From: Gemmatimonadaceae bacterium
GTDB taxonomy: Bacteria; Gemmatimonadota; Gemmatimonadetes; Gemmatimonadales; Gemmatimonadaceae
Reading direction: 5' to 3'
NCBI GenBank assembly: GCA_025356185.1
Contig: JANXUN010000523.1
Coordinates: forward strand, 1 to 6,916
Length of the DNA stretch: 6,916 nt
The notes beneath the pieces are model-generated. The model did no database searches. It was not told where the DNA came from and saw only the letters and a program-made list of their open reading frames with translations. The number at the start of each line of letters is the position of its first letter. Position 1 is the stretch's first letter. Made by a program: the position numbers and the translations under genes. Shown piece by piece: positions 1-6,704 of the stretch.

Positions 1-508
1 GATCGAAATAACTGCCGACGTCGTGCGTGTCCGTGGCGGGCCGGCCGTCGGCCGCGGGCTTGAACAAAAAGAACTCCGCTTCCATCCCGGCATTCATGAT
101 GTAGCCAAGCTCCGCCGCGCGCGCGACTTGCCGCTTGAGGACTCCGCGCGGATCGCCCGCGAATGGTTGGCCATCGGGCATCGAGACATCGCAGATCACA
201 CGCGCGACGCGCGCCGACGGTTCGCCCCACGGAAAAATTTGAAACGTGCTGAGCTCGGGAACCAGCAGCATGTCCGATTCTTCGACGCGCACAAATCCTT
301 CGATGCTCGATCCGTCAAACATGATGTCGCCGTTCAGCGCTTTTCTGAACTGCGATGACGGAATCTCGACGTTCTTGATGACACCGAGAATGTCCGTGAA
401 TTGCAGGCGTAAAAAACGCACCTGCTGCGCCTCGGCGAGTTCGAGAATGTCACTCGCGGTAGCGCCGCTTAAATCGGAAGGAACGAGGGATCGACTAGGA
501 GCAGGCAC
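1..508 (-). CDS. glnA: Glutamine synthetase type I, N-terminal part (runs off the left edge)
   Basis: Glutamine synthetase makes glutamine from glutamate, ammonia and ATP in the cytoplasm. Reading the minus strand gives 169 codons from a GTG at 508-506. The beta-grasp domain covers about residues 28-112, with FDGSSIEGF at 64-72, a hallmark of type I enzymes. The start of the catalytic domain follows, with GMEAEFFLF (141-149); Glu143 and Glu145 match the first metal-binding Glu-x-Glu pair. The frame is open back to a TGA near 607, but the GTG is the only ATG, GTG or TTG start in it. It leaves a head of about 27 residues, which fits the family. No Shine-Dalgarno sequence is visible, so the start is less certain than the identity. 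The gene is divergent from the zinc-ribbon gene at 599. The C-terminal two thirds, including any adenylylation-site region, lie outside the window. Confidence 0.95.
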   Translation of the reverse strand, partial: MPAPSRSLVPSDLSGATASDILELAEAQQVRFLRLQFTDILGVIKNVEIPSSQFRKALNGDIMFDGSSIEGFVRVEESDMLLVPELSTFQIFPWGEPSARVARVICDVSMPDGQPFAGDPRGVLKRQVARAAELGYIMNAGMEAEFFLFKPAADGRPATDTHDVGSYFD

Positions 509-543
509 GAAAGAAAGGTCGGGAGTAAGAAACGCGCTGTGGT

Positions 544-549
544 ATTGTA
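544..549 (-). promoter_or_regulatory. Candidate -10 element for glnA
   Basis: The minus strand reads TACAAT here (5/6 to TATAAT), about 35 nt upstream of the proposed GTG start of glnA. This would give a leader of roughly 30 nt. No convincing -35 hexamer lies at 16-18 nt spacing, so the call rests on the -10 alone. The 8-bp palindrome GGGTACCC (557-564) lies just upstream, between the two divergent genes. Confidence 0.3.
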
Positions 550-583
550 GCGCGGCGGGTACCCCTTCGGCCCTCGCAAACGA

Positions 584-589
584 TACTAT
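584..589 (+). promoter_or_regulatory. Candidate -10 (TACTAT) for a near-leaderless transcript of the gene at 599
   Basis: TACTAT, a TANNNT hexamer, ends 9 nt before the ATG at 599. A transcript starting 6-7 nt after it would have a leader of only 2-3 nt. The gene has no Shine-Dalgarno sequence, which fits such an arrangement. No -35 match is visible. Confidence 0.35.
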
Positions 590-598
590 TCCGGCAAC

Positions 599-1399
599 AT
601 GACTTCACCACTCAATAGCGGAACTCGGATTCCGCCCTCTGGCGCGGGCTTTTGCGCCGCGTGCGGCGCCGCGCTCTCGACCGGCGCGCGTTTTTGTCAT
701 CGCTGTGGCACGCCAGTGGGCCAAGGCGCCCCGCAGATGGTCGTCGCTCCCCAGTCATCGTCCGGAACCGCCTCGGTGCTCCCGTGGGGGGTGGCGTTTC
801 TCGCGTTGTTGGCGCTCGTTGCCATGTTCGCTGGTCGCAACTTTGGTGCGGCCAAGGGGTCCGCGATCGACGGCTCGGCGAACGCACTGCCAACGGCTGC
901 ACTCGATGGTCAGAGCAATGGCGCACCGGATGCCGGCGCTGGAGCCGCAGGCGCGAACGGGGCGCCCCCAAACATTGCCAACATGTCGCCGTCAGAGCGC
1001 GCCAGTCGCCTGTACGTGCGTGTCATGGAATACGCCGAAGCGGGAAAGGTCGACTCGGTCGCGCGATTCGCACCCATGGTACTCGCCGCGCACGAGATGC
1101 TAGAAAAGCCCACGCTCGACGAGCGATACCACTACGGCCGCGTGGCCGAGGTGGTAGGAACCGCCGCGATCGCGAAGGCTCAGGCAGATACGATTCTCAA
1201 GGAGAACCCCAAGTCGCTGCTTGGACTGTTACTGGCCGCCCGCTCCGCGCGGATGGAAAAGAACGAGACTGCCGCGAAAGTCTTCGACAAGCGGTTGTTG
1301 GCGGCGCTCGAGTCGGAGTTGGCCACCAAGAATGCCGACTACGAGAATCATCGGGGTGAAATCGACCGCGCTGCAGCAGAGGCGCGGCGACCCAGGTAG
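599..1399 (+). CDS. Zinc-ribbon, single-TM protein with TPR-like C-terminal domain
   Basis: This 266-residue protein has three parts. A short N-terminal zinc ribbon is formed by Cys19-x2-Cys22 and Cys33-x2-Cys36, the common 'FCxxCG...FCxxCG' type. A Pro/Gln/Ser linker leads to one hydrophobic helix at about 60-79 (VLPWGVAFLALLALVAMFAG), followed by Arg80. An Ala/Gly/Asn-rich linker (about 83-128) leads to a helical region (about 130-250) whose Ala-rich repeats and spacing look like degenerate TPRs, for example ADTILKENPKSLLGLLLAARSA. The likely topology is zinc ribbon in the cytoplasm and TPR-like part outside. I know similar uncharacterised proteins in Gemmatimonadota but no assigned function; a scaffold or membrane-complex role is a guess. 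The ATG at 599 is the first in-frame start and lacks a Shine-Dalgarno sequence. The gene is monocistronic or weakly linked to the next one (141-nt gap). Confidence 0.85.
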   Translation: MTSPLNSGTRIPPSGAGFCAACGAALSTGARFCHRCGTPVGQGAPQMVVAPQSSSGTASVLPWGVAFLALLALVAMFAGRNFGAAKGSAIDGSANALPTAALDGQSNGAPDAGAGAAGANGAPPNIANMSPSERASRLYVRVMEYAEAGKVDSVARFAPMVLAAHEMLEKPTLDERYHYGRVAEVVGTAAIAKAQADTILKENPKSLLGLLLAARSARMEKNETAAKVFDKRLLAALESELATKNADYENHRGEIDRAAAEARRPR

Positions 1400-1434
1400 A
1401 TCGGCAGCGGACGTGGCAAATTATTTCGGATTGT

Positions 1435-1457
1435 GCTCTCCGCTTGACGTGGAGGGC
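1435..1457 (+). promoter_or_regulatory. Inverted repeat in the gap before the H1-like gene
   Basis: GCTCTCCGC and GTGGAGGGC can pair as a 9-bp RNA stem (two G-U pairs) around the 5-nt loop TTGAC. It lies 36 nt after the stop of the zinc-ribbon gene and has no T-run after it, so it is a poor intrinsic terminator. Its centre coincides with the candidate -35 box of the downstream gene, so it could also be an operator. Confidence 0.35.
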
Positions 1458-1472
1458 AACACCATGTAGAAG
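1444..1472 (+). promoter_or_regulatory. Candidate sigma70-type promoter of the H1-like gene
   Basis: TTGACG (1444-1449, 5/6 to TTGACA) is followed by exactly 17 nt and then TAGAAG (1467-1472, 4/6 to TATAAT, lacking the final T). The predicted start near 1479 would give a leader of about 60 nt carrying the Shine-Dalgarno at 1528. It is the only place in the window where I see both hexamers at ideal spacing. Confidence 0.45.
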
Positions 1473-1527
1473 GTGTAACCGTAGGATTCTCCGCGGCAGG
1501 GCGCTGTGGAACCCAAGTCAATTCAGT

Positions 1528-1533
1528 GGAGGA
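1528..1533 (+). promoter_or_regulatory. Shine-Dalgarno GGAGGA deciding the start at 1541
   Basis: GGAGGA lies 7 nt before ATG 1541 and is the only strong ribosome-binding site in the window. It rules out the upstream in-frame GTG at 1526, which lies upstream of the motif, and the GTG at 1538 is less well placed than the ATG. Confidence 0.8.
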
Positions 1534-1540
1534 AGCAGTG

Positions 1541-2431
<891 letters not shown>

Positions 2432-2467
2432 ACTTCGCAGCGCGCAGTCCATTACGCGGAGCTGTAC

Positions 2468-2495
2468 ACAGGGGCGCGAGTGATCGCGCCCCTGT
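2468..2495 (+). terminator. Strong hairpin after the H1-like gene, probable terminator
   Basis: ACAGGGGCGCGA pairs perfectly with TCGCGCCCCTGT around GTGA, giving a 12-bp GC-rich stem capped by a GNRA-type tetraloop. It starts 37 nt after the stop at 2431 and lies 32 nt before the kinase start. The usual T-run is missing (TCGCGTGTG follows), so it may be a U-poor terminator, an mRNA-stabilising 3' end or a processing site. It most likely separates the two transcription units. Confidence 0.6.
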
Positions 2496-2514
2496 TCGCG
2501 TGTGCCTGCCGCCG

Positions 2515-2520
2515 TAAGTT
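2515..2520 (+). promoter_or_regulatory. Candidate -10 (TAAGTT) directly before the kinase start
   Basis: TAAGTT is a TANNNT hexamer ending 6 nt before GTG 2527, the spacing expected for a leaderless transcript. There is no Shine-Dalgarno sequence, and the terminator-like hairpin lies just upstream, so a promoter is expected here. No clear -35 is seen. Confidence 0.28.
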
Positions 2521-2526
2521 GCGCAT

Positions 2527-4071
2527 GTGAGCGATTACACCACACTGCCAACGATCACGCTCGACCGTTCGCCATTCTCTCGGCGGCTACTCGACGCGCT
2601 GCCGATGACCATCTGGTCGGTCGACCTCGACGGACGGCTTACGTCGGCAAATCGTTTTTGGTCGCAGTTTGCCGAACAGAACGGCGCCGCCGCGATTGCC
2701 GCCGAAAGCGCCGTTGTCGGATGCTCGGTCTTTGAAAGTGTCGCCGATGATGCGTCGCGTGATCAAATCGAACGCGCGATGACGCTGCTGCGCCACCATC
2801 GCGTACCAGTCGTACGGTGGGAGTTTCCGTGCAATTCACCGACCGAAGAGCGTGTATTCCTGATGCAGGTCACTGCCTTACAGAGCGGTGCCGACGTGAC
2901 AGGCTTTGTCTTTTGCACGGTCGATATCACGTCCAGTCATCGATCGCGCGAAGCGTTGATCGATACGGGCAACGCGCTCGCCGAGACCATTGTACTCGAT
3001 CGCGTTTACGAAGAAGTCGCGCGCCAGCTGCGTCGCGCCGTGCCGTCGAACGGATTTGTGATTGCGCTGCTTGATGAAGAGTCGACGAACTTCCGCATCA
3101 CACACAAACACGGATATGAACACGTTGCGGCCGATGCCGTGTCGCTCGAGCTGCGACTGACGCCGATGTGGGCGGAAGCCGCGGCGACGCGACAGGTGTG
3201 CCGCAGCGACTCAGAGGTCGGTCTCGAGATCACGGTGCCGCTCATGACGTCCGAAGGCGTGCGTGGGGCGCTGACGCTCTGTGCAGAGCCGTTTGAGTCG
3301 ATGCAACGGCTGGAAGCGGCCCAACGCGTCGTGGTCGTGATTGCCGCCCAAACCGCCGTCGCGATTGAGCGCGCGCGCTTAGTGCAACGCGTCGAGCAGA
3401 AACGACGACTCGAAGCGATCGGTGAAGTGGCGGCCGGTGTTGCACACGAACTTCGCAATCCGCTCTTCGGCATTTCGTCCGCAGCGCAGCTGCTGCAACT
3501 GCGTTCCGCTGAAGATTCCGTCGTCGAGAAAAATGTAGGCCGCATTTTGCGTGAAGTCGAACGACTGAGTCGCATGGTGACTTCGCTGCTCGAATTTGGT
3601 CGACCACATCCCGTGCGATTGCAACTCGGTGATCCCGATGCAGTGTGGGACGACATTCTTGACGGTGAGCGTGCGCGATTGGAGTCCAAACGGCTCACGA
3701 TTCACCGCGTGCGCCAACCGTCGGCGTCGCGCTGCTTACTCGATGCCGAACAGTTGGGGCAAGTGTTTCGCAACGTGTTAGCGAACGCGTGCGATGCCTC
3801 GCCCGTGGGCGCTGCGTTGCAGTTGCAATCGCAGTCGTCGCCAAGCGGCGGTTGGCGGTGCCGTGTGAGTAACGGAGGACTCGCGATTCCCAGCGACGTG
3901 CTGCCGCACGTGTTCGAATTCTTTTTCTCCACGAAAGTCGACGGCACCGGAATTGGCCTTGCGCTGTGTCAACGCATCATGGACGAGCACGGAGGAACGA
4001 TCAACATCGAGAGCACGCCGGAAGTGGGAACCACTCTCACGCTCACGCTCCCTGCGGGCATCGCCTCATGA
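2527..4071 (+). CDS. Soluble PAS-GAF sensor histidine kinase
   Basis: This 514-residue kinase has no signal peptide or membrane helix, so it senses a cytoplasmic cue. A PAS domain spans about 17-140 (LPMTIWSVDLDGRLTSANRFW near its start), a GAF-like domain about 148-283, HisKA about 292-360 and HATPase_c about 400-512. The H-box is GVAHELRNPLFGI with phospho-acceptor His307. The N-box is FRNVLANACDAS (Asn416, Asn420), followed by an F-box (FEFFFSTK, 463-470) and a G2 box GTGIGL (473-478). The G1 box is atypical: NGGLA (449-453) where DxGxG is usual. The NtrB-like core fits partnership with the NtrC-type regulator, whose ATG overlaps this stop as ATGA (4068-4071), implying translational coupling. 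The start is GTG 2527; the nearby ATG at 2525 is in another frame and runs directly into TGA. The ligand of the PAS or GAF domain cannot be read from the sequence. Confidence 0.95.
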   Translation: MSDYTTLPTITLDRSPFSRRLLDALPMTIWSVDLDGRLTSANRFWSQFAEQNGAAAIAAESAVVGCSVFESVADDASRDQIERAMTLLRHHRVPVVRWEFPCNSPTEERVFLMQVTALQSGADVTGFVFCTVDITSSHRSREALIDTGNALAETIVLDRVYEEVARQLRRAVPSNGFVIALLDEESTNFRITHKHGYEHVAADAVSLELRLTPMWAEAAATRQVCRSDSEVGLEITVPLMTSEGVRGALTLCAEPFESMQRLEAAQRVVVVIAAQTAVAIERARLVQRVEQKRRLEAIGEVAAGVAHELRNPLFGISSAAQLLQLRSAEDSVVEKNVGRILREVERLSRMVTSLLEFGRPHPVRLQLGDPDAVWDDILDGERARLESKRLTIHRVRQPSASRCLLDAEQLGQVFRNVLANACDASPVGAALQLQSQSSPSGGWRCRVSNGGLAIPSDVLPHVFEFFFSTKVDGTGIGLALCQRIMDEHGGTINIESTPEVGTTLTLTLPAGIAS

Positions 4072-5438
4072 GCGTGTCCGTGCTTGTGGTGGACGACGAT
4101 GCGACAATTCGCGAGACGCTCGTCGACTTTTTCATTGCGCGCGGGGACACCGCGCGCGGTGCGGCGAGCGCTGCCGACGGGCTACAACTCGCCCGTGAAC
4201 ACGCGCCCGACGTGGTATTGCTCGACTTGCGTCTGCCTGATGCGAATGGTCTCGATGCGCTCGTGGCATTCCATGCCGATGATCCTGACGTCAGCGTGAT
4301 TGTGCTAACAGGATTTGCCGATGTGCGCACGGCCGTGCGCGCAATGCACGTCGGTGCAGTGGACGTGCTCGAAAAGCCCGTCGACCTTTCAGTGCTCGCA
4401 CTGACGGTGCAACGCGCGGCAGAACGGAGTCGACTGCGCAACGAAGTGACGATGCTGCGTGCCAACAGCGTCACGCAGCCGCCGCCGTTTGATCCGACGC
4501 TGGAACAGTTGATTGATTTGGCCGCACGTAACGCAGACGCGCCCGTGCTCCTGCAAGGGGAAACGGGCACGGGCAAAGGCTTTGTCGCACGCGCGATTCA
4601 CGATCGTTCAACACGGCGCACTGCACCGTTCGTCGAAATCAATTGCGCTTCACTCTCGACCACATTTGTGGAAAGCGAATTGTTCGGTCACGAGCGCGGC
4701 GCATTCACTGATGCGAAACACGCCAAACGCGGACTGCTTGAACTCGCGAGCGACGGAACGGTGTTTCTTGATGAAATCGCCGAACTCTCGCTCGACGTGC
4801 AACCGCGCCTGCTCAAAGTGTTAGAAGAGCGCACCTTTCGCCGACTGGGCGGCACGACGTCATTGCGATCTGGCGCGCGCGTGATCGTAGCGACGCATCA
4901 ACCAATCGCCGATGCCGTGGCGCGCGGACGTCTGCGCGCAGATCTGTACTATCGCCTGCACGTACTCACACTAACAATTCCACCGCTTCGGACGCGCATC
5001 GGTGACATCCTGCCGTTGGCGCATTCATTTCTGCCGCGTGGTGCAACGTTTGACCACACGGCGCGCGCCGCGCTCGAAGCATATGCGTGGCCTGGCAATG
5101 TGCGTGAACTCAAGAACGCTGTGTGGCGCGCCGCGATCATGGCCGACGGCGTTCCGATTCGCGCAGAACATCTCGCGCTCACCGCGACGGCGCTCACCGC
5201 GACGGCGCATTCCGCGACGGCGCATTCCGCGACGGCCGATTTGCACACAACGACCACGCACGGACAGGTGGCCGATCTAGCCAAGGACGTCGACTCGTCG
5301 CGCACGCTTGAAGCGCAGGAAGCGGATGCCATTCGAGAGGCCCTCTCGGCGACTCGCGGCAATCGCTCGCATGCGGCGATTCGATTGGGAATCGCCCGCT
5401 CGACGCTCTTGGTCAAACTCAAGCGCTACGGCATCTGA
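4068..5438 (+). CDS. NtrC-family response regulator (REC, sigma54-type AAA+, Fis HTH)
   Basis: This is a 456-residue enhancer-binding regulator. The receiver (about 3-118) has Asp9-Asp11, phospho-acceptor Asp53 (LLDLRLPDANG), Thr81 and Lys103 (LEKPVD). The AAA+ domain (about 140-370) has Walker A GETGTGKG (164-171), Walker B VFLDEI (232-237), the arginine-finger segment RADLYYRL and sensor II GNVRELKN. The sigma54-contact loop reads GAFTDA (211-216) instead of GAFTGA. The segment between the last AAA+ strand and the sensor II helix looks short. A repeat-built linker (encoded 5176-5235) leads to a Fis-type HTH at the C-terminus (NRSHAAIRLGIARSTLLVKLKRYGI is its core region). The ATG at 4068 is chosen over an in-frame ATG at 3966 because the receiver fold begins just after it and because of the ATGA overlap with the kinase. 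It probably activates sigma54 promoters when phosphorylated; its targets are unknown. Confidence 0.96.
   Translation: MSVSVLVVDDDATIRETLVDFFIARGDTARGAASAADGLQLAREHAPDVVLLDLRLPDANGLDALVAFHADDPDVSVIVLTGFADVRTAVRAMHVGAVDVLEKPVDLSVLALTVQRAAERSRLRNEVTMLRANSVTQPPPFDPTLEQLIDLAARNADAPVLLQGETGTGKGFVARAIHDRSTRRTAPFVEINCASLSTTFVESELFGHERGAFTDAKHAKRGLLELASDGTVFLDEIAELSLDVQPRLLKVLEERTFRRLGGTTSLRSGARVIVATHQPIADAVARGRLRADLYYRLHVLTLTIPPLRTRIGDILPLAHSFLPRGATFDHTARAALEAYAWPGNVRELKNAVWRAAIMADGVPIRAEHLALTATALTATAHSATAHSATADLHTTTTHGQVADLAKDVDSSRTLEAQEADAIREALSATRGNRSHAAIRLGIARSTLLVKLKRYGI
5176..5235 (+). repeat. 15-bp in-frame tandem repeat, 4 units in an AABB pattern
   Basis: Units 1 and 2 (5176-5205) are both CGCTCACCGCGACGG. 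Units 3 and 4 (5206-5235) are both CGCATTCCGCGACGG. They encode pentapeptides of the type ALTAT and AHSAT in the linker between the AAA+ domain and the Fis HTH. The pairwise identity suggests recent unequal exchange or slippage in a flexible linker. Confidence 0.95.
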
Positions 5439-5589
5439 TCGGTATTCGGTCACCGCGAACCGTTCTCGCGTCGGGAAAGATGTACGGTTTTCGCTCACCT
5501 GTGATCGACTGTTGCTGGCTAAGTCATTATGAGTCAACATGTTATGCACGTGCAATTCTGCGGCCCAATTCTCGCATTGGCTTGCTGCC

Positions 5590-6009
5590 ATGCACACTCA
5601 ATCGATCGCAAAAAAGGAAGTGCTCGTCGTGGAAGATGAGCAGTCCATCCGAGAGACGCTGGCCGACCTATTCGATGTCGCCGACAACAACGTGACTACC
5701 GCTGAACTGCTCCCCGACGCGCTTCAGTGTTTACGCGCACGCCGATTTGATATCATCGTGACCGACCTGCGATTGGGCGGCAAACGCGATGGCGGACTGC
5801 AAGTCGTGGCGTTGGCAGGGATGCTCTCGCCCGACGCGACGGTGTTGGTGCTCACCGCGTTTCCTGATGACTCCAGTCGACAAGCGTCAGAGCGGCTCGG
5901 CGCACTGCATTTTCTTGAGAAGCCGGTAGACCTGTCCACGATCGCGCAACTCGCCGGACGCTCAAAGATCCACACGGCGTTCTCAATGCCCACACTGAGC
6001 GACACGTAA
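5590..6009 (+). CDS. Stand-alone response regulator receiver (CheY-like)
   Basis: From ATG 5590 this is a 139-residue protein that is essentially one receiver domain. It has acidic residues Glu15-Asp16-Glu17 (VLVVEDEQ), phospho-acceptor Asp59 (IIVTDLRLGG), Thr in VLVLTAF and Lys in FLEKPVD; all catalytic positions are intact. No output domain follows, only about 15 residues. It resembles the receiver of the gene at 4068 (shared IRETL in helix 1 and LEKPVDLS near the end), which suggests duplication. It may receive phosphate from the same kinase, acting as a phosphate sink or a protein-protein output. An upstream in-frame ATG at 5539 would add 17 residues (MLCTCNSAAQF...) not typical of receivers. 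Neither start has a Shine-Dalgarno sequence. The 151-nt gap from 5438 holds no terminator or promoter that I find convincing. Confidence 0.9.
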   Translation: MHTQSIAKKEVLVVEDEQSIRETLADLFDVADNNVTTAELLPDALQCLRARRFDIIVTDLRLGGKRDGGLQVVALAGMLSPDATVLVLTAFPDDSSRQASERLGALHFLEKPVDLSTIAQLAGRSKIHTAFSMPTLSDT

Positions 6010-6063
6010 CAAATCGCGCGGCATCTGCGGGAAAATGGCTCGCCGGGCGCATCATCAAGCTCG

Positions 6064-6069
6064 TATATT
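6064..6069 (+). promoter_or_regulatory. Candidate -10 (TATATT) for a near-leaderless transcript of the MerR-like gene
   Basis: TATATT (5/6 to TATAAT) ends 9 nt before ATG 6079, the same spacing as TACTAT before the gene at 599. Transcription from it would leave a leader of 2-3 nt. There is no Shine-Dalgarno sequence and no good -35 match. Confidence 0.38.
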
Positions 6070-6078
6070 CCGCGTCCC

Positions 6079-6624
6079 ATGGCCGAATCCCCAGTCCCGC
6101 TCCTGCGCGCGCACGCGCGTCACGCTCCATGGAATGCACGCGGACTTGCTGCGCACGCAGCAGCGCTCGTGGACTCCGCAGGAATGAAACCGACGAATGC
6201 ATCGGCGCGCGCAACGCCGAGCGCGCGCGCGGTGCGTTTTTACGTCGCGAACGGGCTGCTCGATCATCCGGAAGGCGCGGGAACGGCGGCGACTTACGGT
6301 TATCGCCACCTGCTGCAGCTGCTGTCCATCAAGGTTCGTCAGCGAGAAGGACAGACGCTTGACGCGATTCGACACGAGATGCGGGAGGTCACCGGTGATG
6401 CACTCGAACGCCGAGTCGCGCAATCGCTCGCACCCGCGCTCTCGCTGCACATGTCGCCAATCGTCTCGCGTGATGCGGCCGTCGCCACTTGGCGACGGTT
6501 GCCCATCGCTGATGGCGTCGAAGTGCATGTGCGCGATGATTCTCCCGCCGCGCGCGACGACACATTAGTTGCTATTCGCGAAGCGCTTCGCAACGCGCTC
6601 GGACGGTACGATCTCGGGAGCTAG
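6079..6624 (+). CDS. MerR-like HTH transcriptional regulator
   Basis: This is a 181-residue protein. The core motif is RAVRFYVANGLLDHPEG (50-66), then GTAATYGYRHLLQLLSIKVRQREGQTL (68-94, given in outline). It matches the second half of a MerR winged-helix domain: 'xxRFYxxxGLL', a wing with Tyr-Gly-Tyr, then the helix that carries the 'L..I..L...G.sL..I' pattern. The usual short first helix is replaced by a longer N-terminal stretch (about 18-48, WNARGLAAHAAALVDSAG). The C-terminal part (about 105-181) includes WRRLPIADGVEVHVRDD (138-154), which I take to be an effector or dimer region. It has no Cys cluster, so it is not an obvious metal sensor. Similar regulators occur in Gemmatimonadota by my recollection. 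ATG 6079 is preferred; the internal ATG at residue 36 would remove the first helix. Target unknown; serA lies 80 nt downstream. Confidence 0.82.
   Translation: MAESPVPLLRAHARHAPWNARGLAAHAAALVDSAGMKPTNASARATPSARAVRFYVANGLLDHPEGAGTAATYGYRHLLQLLSIKVRQREGQTLDAIRHEMREVTGDALERRVAQSLAPALSLHMSPIVSRDAAVATWRRLPIADGVEVHVRDDSPAARDDTLVAIREALRNALGRYDLGS
6583..6600 (+). repeat. 18-bp direct repeat, copy 1 (end of the MerR-like gene)
   Basis: GCGCTTCGCAACGCGCTC overlaps the 14-bp perfect palindrome GCGAAGCGCTTCGC (6578-6591). It matches the copy at 6663-6680 at 17 of 18 positions, exactly 80 bp away. Here it is coding (ALRNAL). Confidence 0.6.
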
Positions 6625-6662
6625 GAACGCCGCCCGTGCGTGGGTTGCCGGGCCCTCGTTTT

Positions 6663-6680
6663 GCGCTTCGCAAAGCGCTC
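6663..6680 (+). repeat. 18-bp direct repeat, copy 2, forming a hairpin upstream of serA
   Basis: GCGCTTCGCAAAGCGCTC lies in the 80-nt gap before serA. Positions 6663-6668 and 6673-6678 (GCGCTT / AAGCGC) form a 6-bp stem with a CGCA loop. A run of four T precedes it and none follows, so it is not a terminator for the MerR-like gene. An operator or a leader structure for serA is possible. Confidence 0.5.
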
Positions 6681-6704
6681 ACCACTCTGCAGACAGCATC
6701 ATTC

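Noticed and set aside
23..602. Two plus-strand ORFs (23-358 and 246-602) at the left end
   Set aside because: The minus strand of this stretch encodes an unmistakable glutamine synthetase N-terminus, so these are shadows.
652..1359. 235-aa plus-strand ORF overlapping the zinc-ribbon gene
   Set aside because: Arg-rich translation typical of a wrong frame in GC-rich DNA; the overlapping frame has a clear zinc ribbon, TM helix and TPR-like domain.
1414..1436. TGGCAAATTATTTCGGATTG, considered as a sigma54 promoter
   Set aside because: It has the -24 GG but no GC at the required distance; similar searches upstream of 5590 also failed to give GG-N10-GC with TTGC.
3966..4067. Extended start of the NtrC-like regulator at ATG 3966
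   Set aside because: The added 34 residues are His/Arg-rich out-of-frame kinase sequence; the receiver begins right after ATG 4068, which overlaps the kinase stop.
4137..4157. Perfect 8-bp inverted repeat GCGCGCGG / CCGCGCGC with a 5-nt loop
   Set aside because: It lies inside the receiver coding region and is explained by GC-rich codons for Ala, Arg and Gly; no reason to assign a function.
5529..5639. Small 36-aa ORF overlapping the start of the lone receiver gene in another frame
   Set aside because: No Shine-Dalgarno, no recognisable features, and most of it lies over receiver codons.
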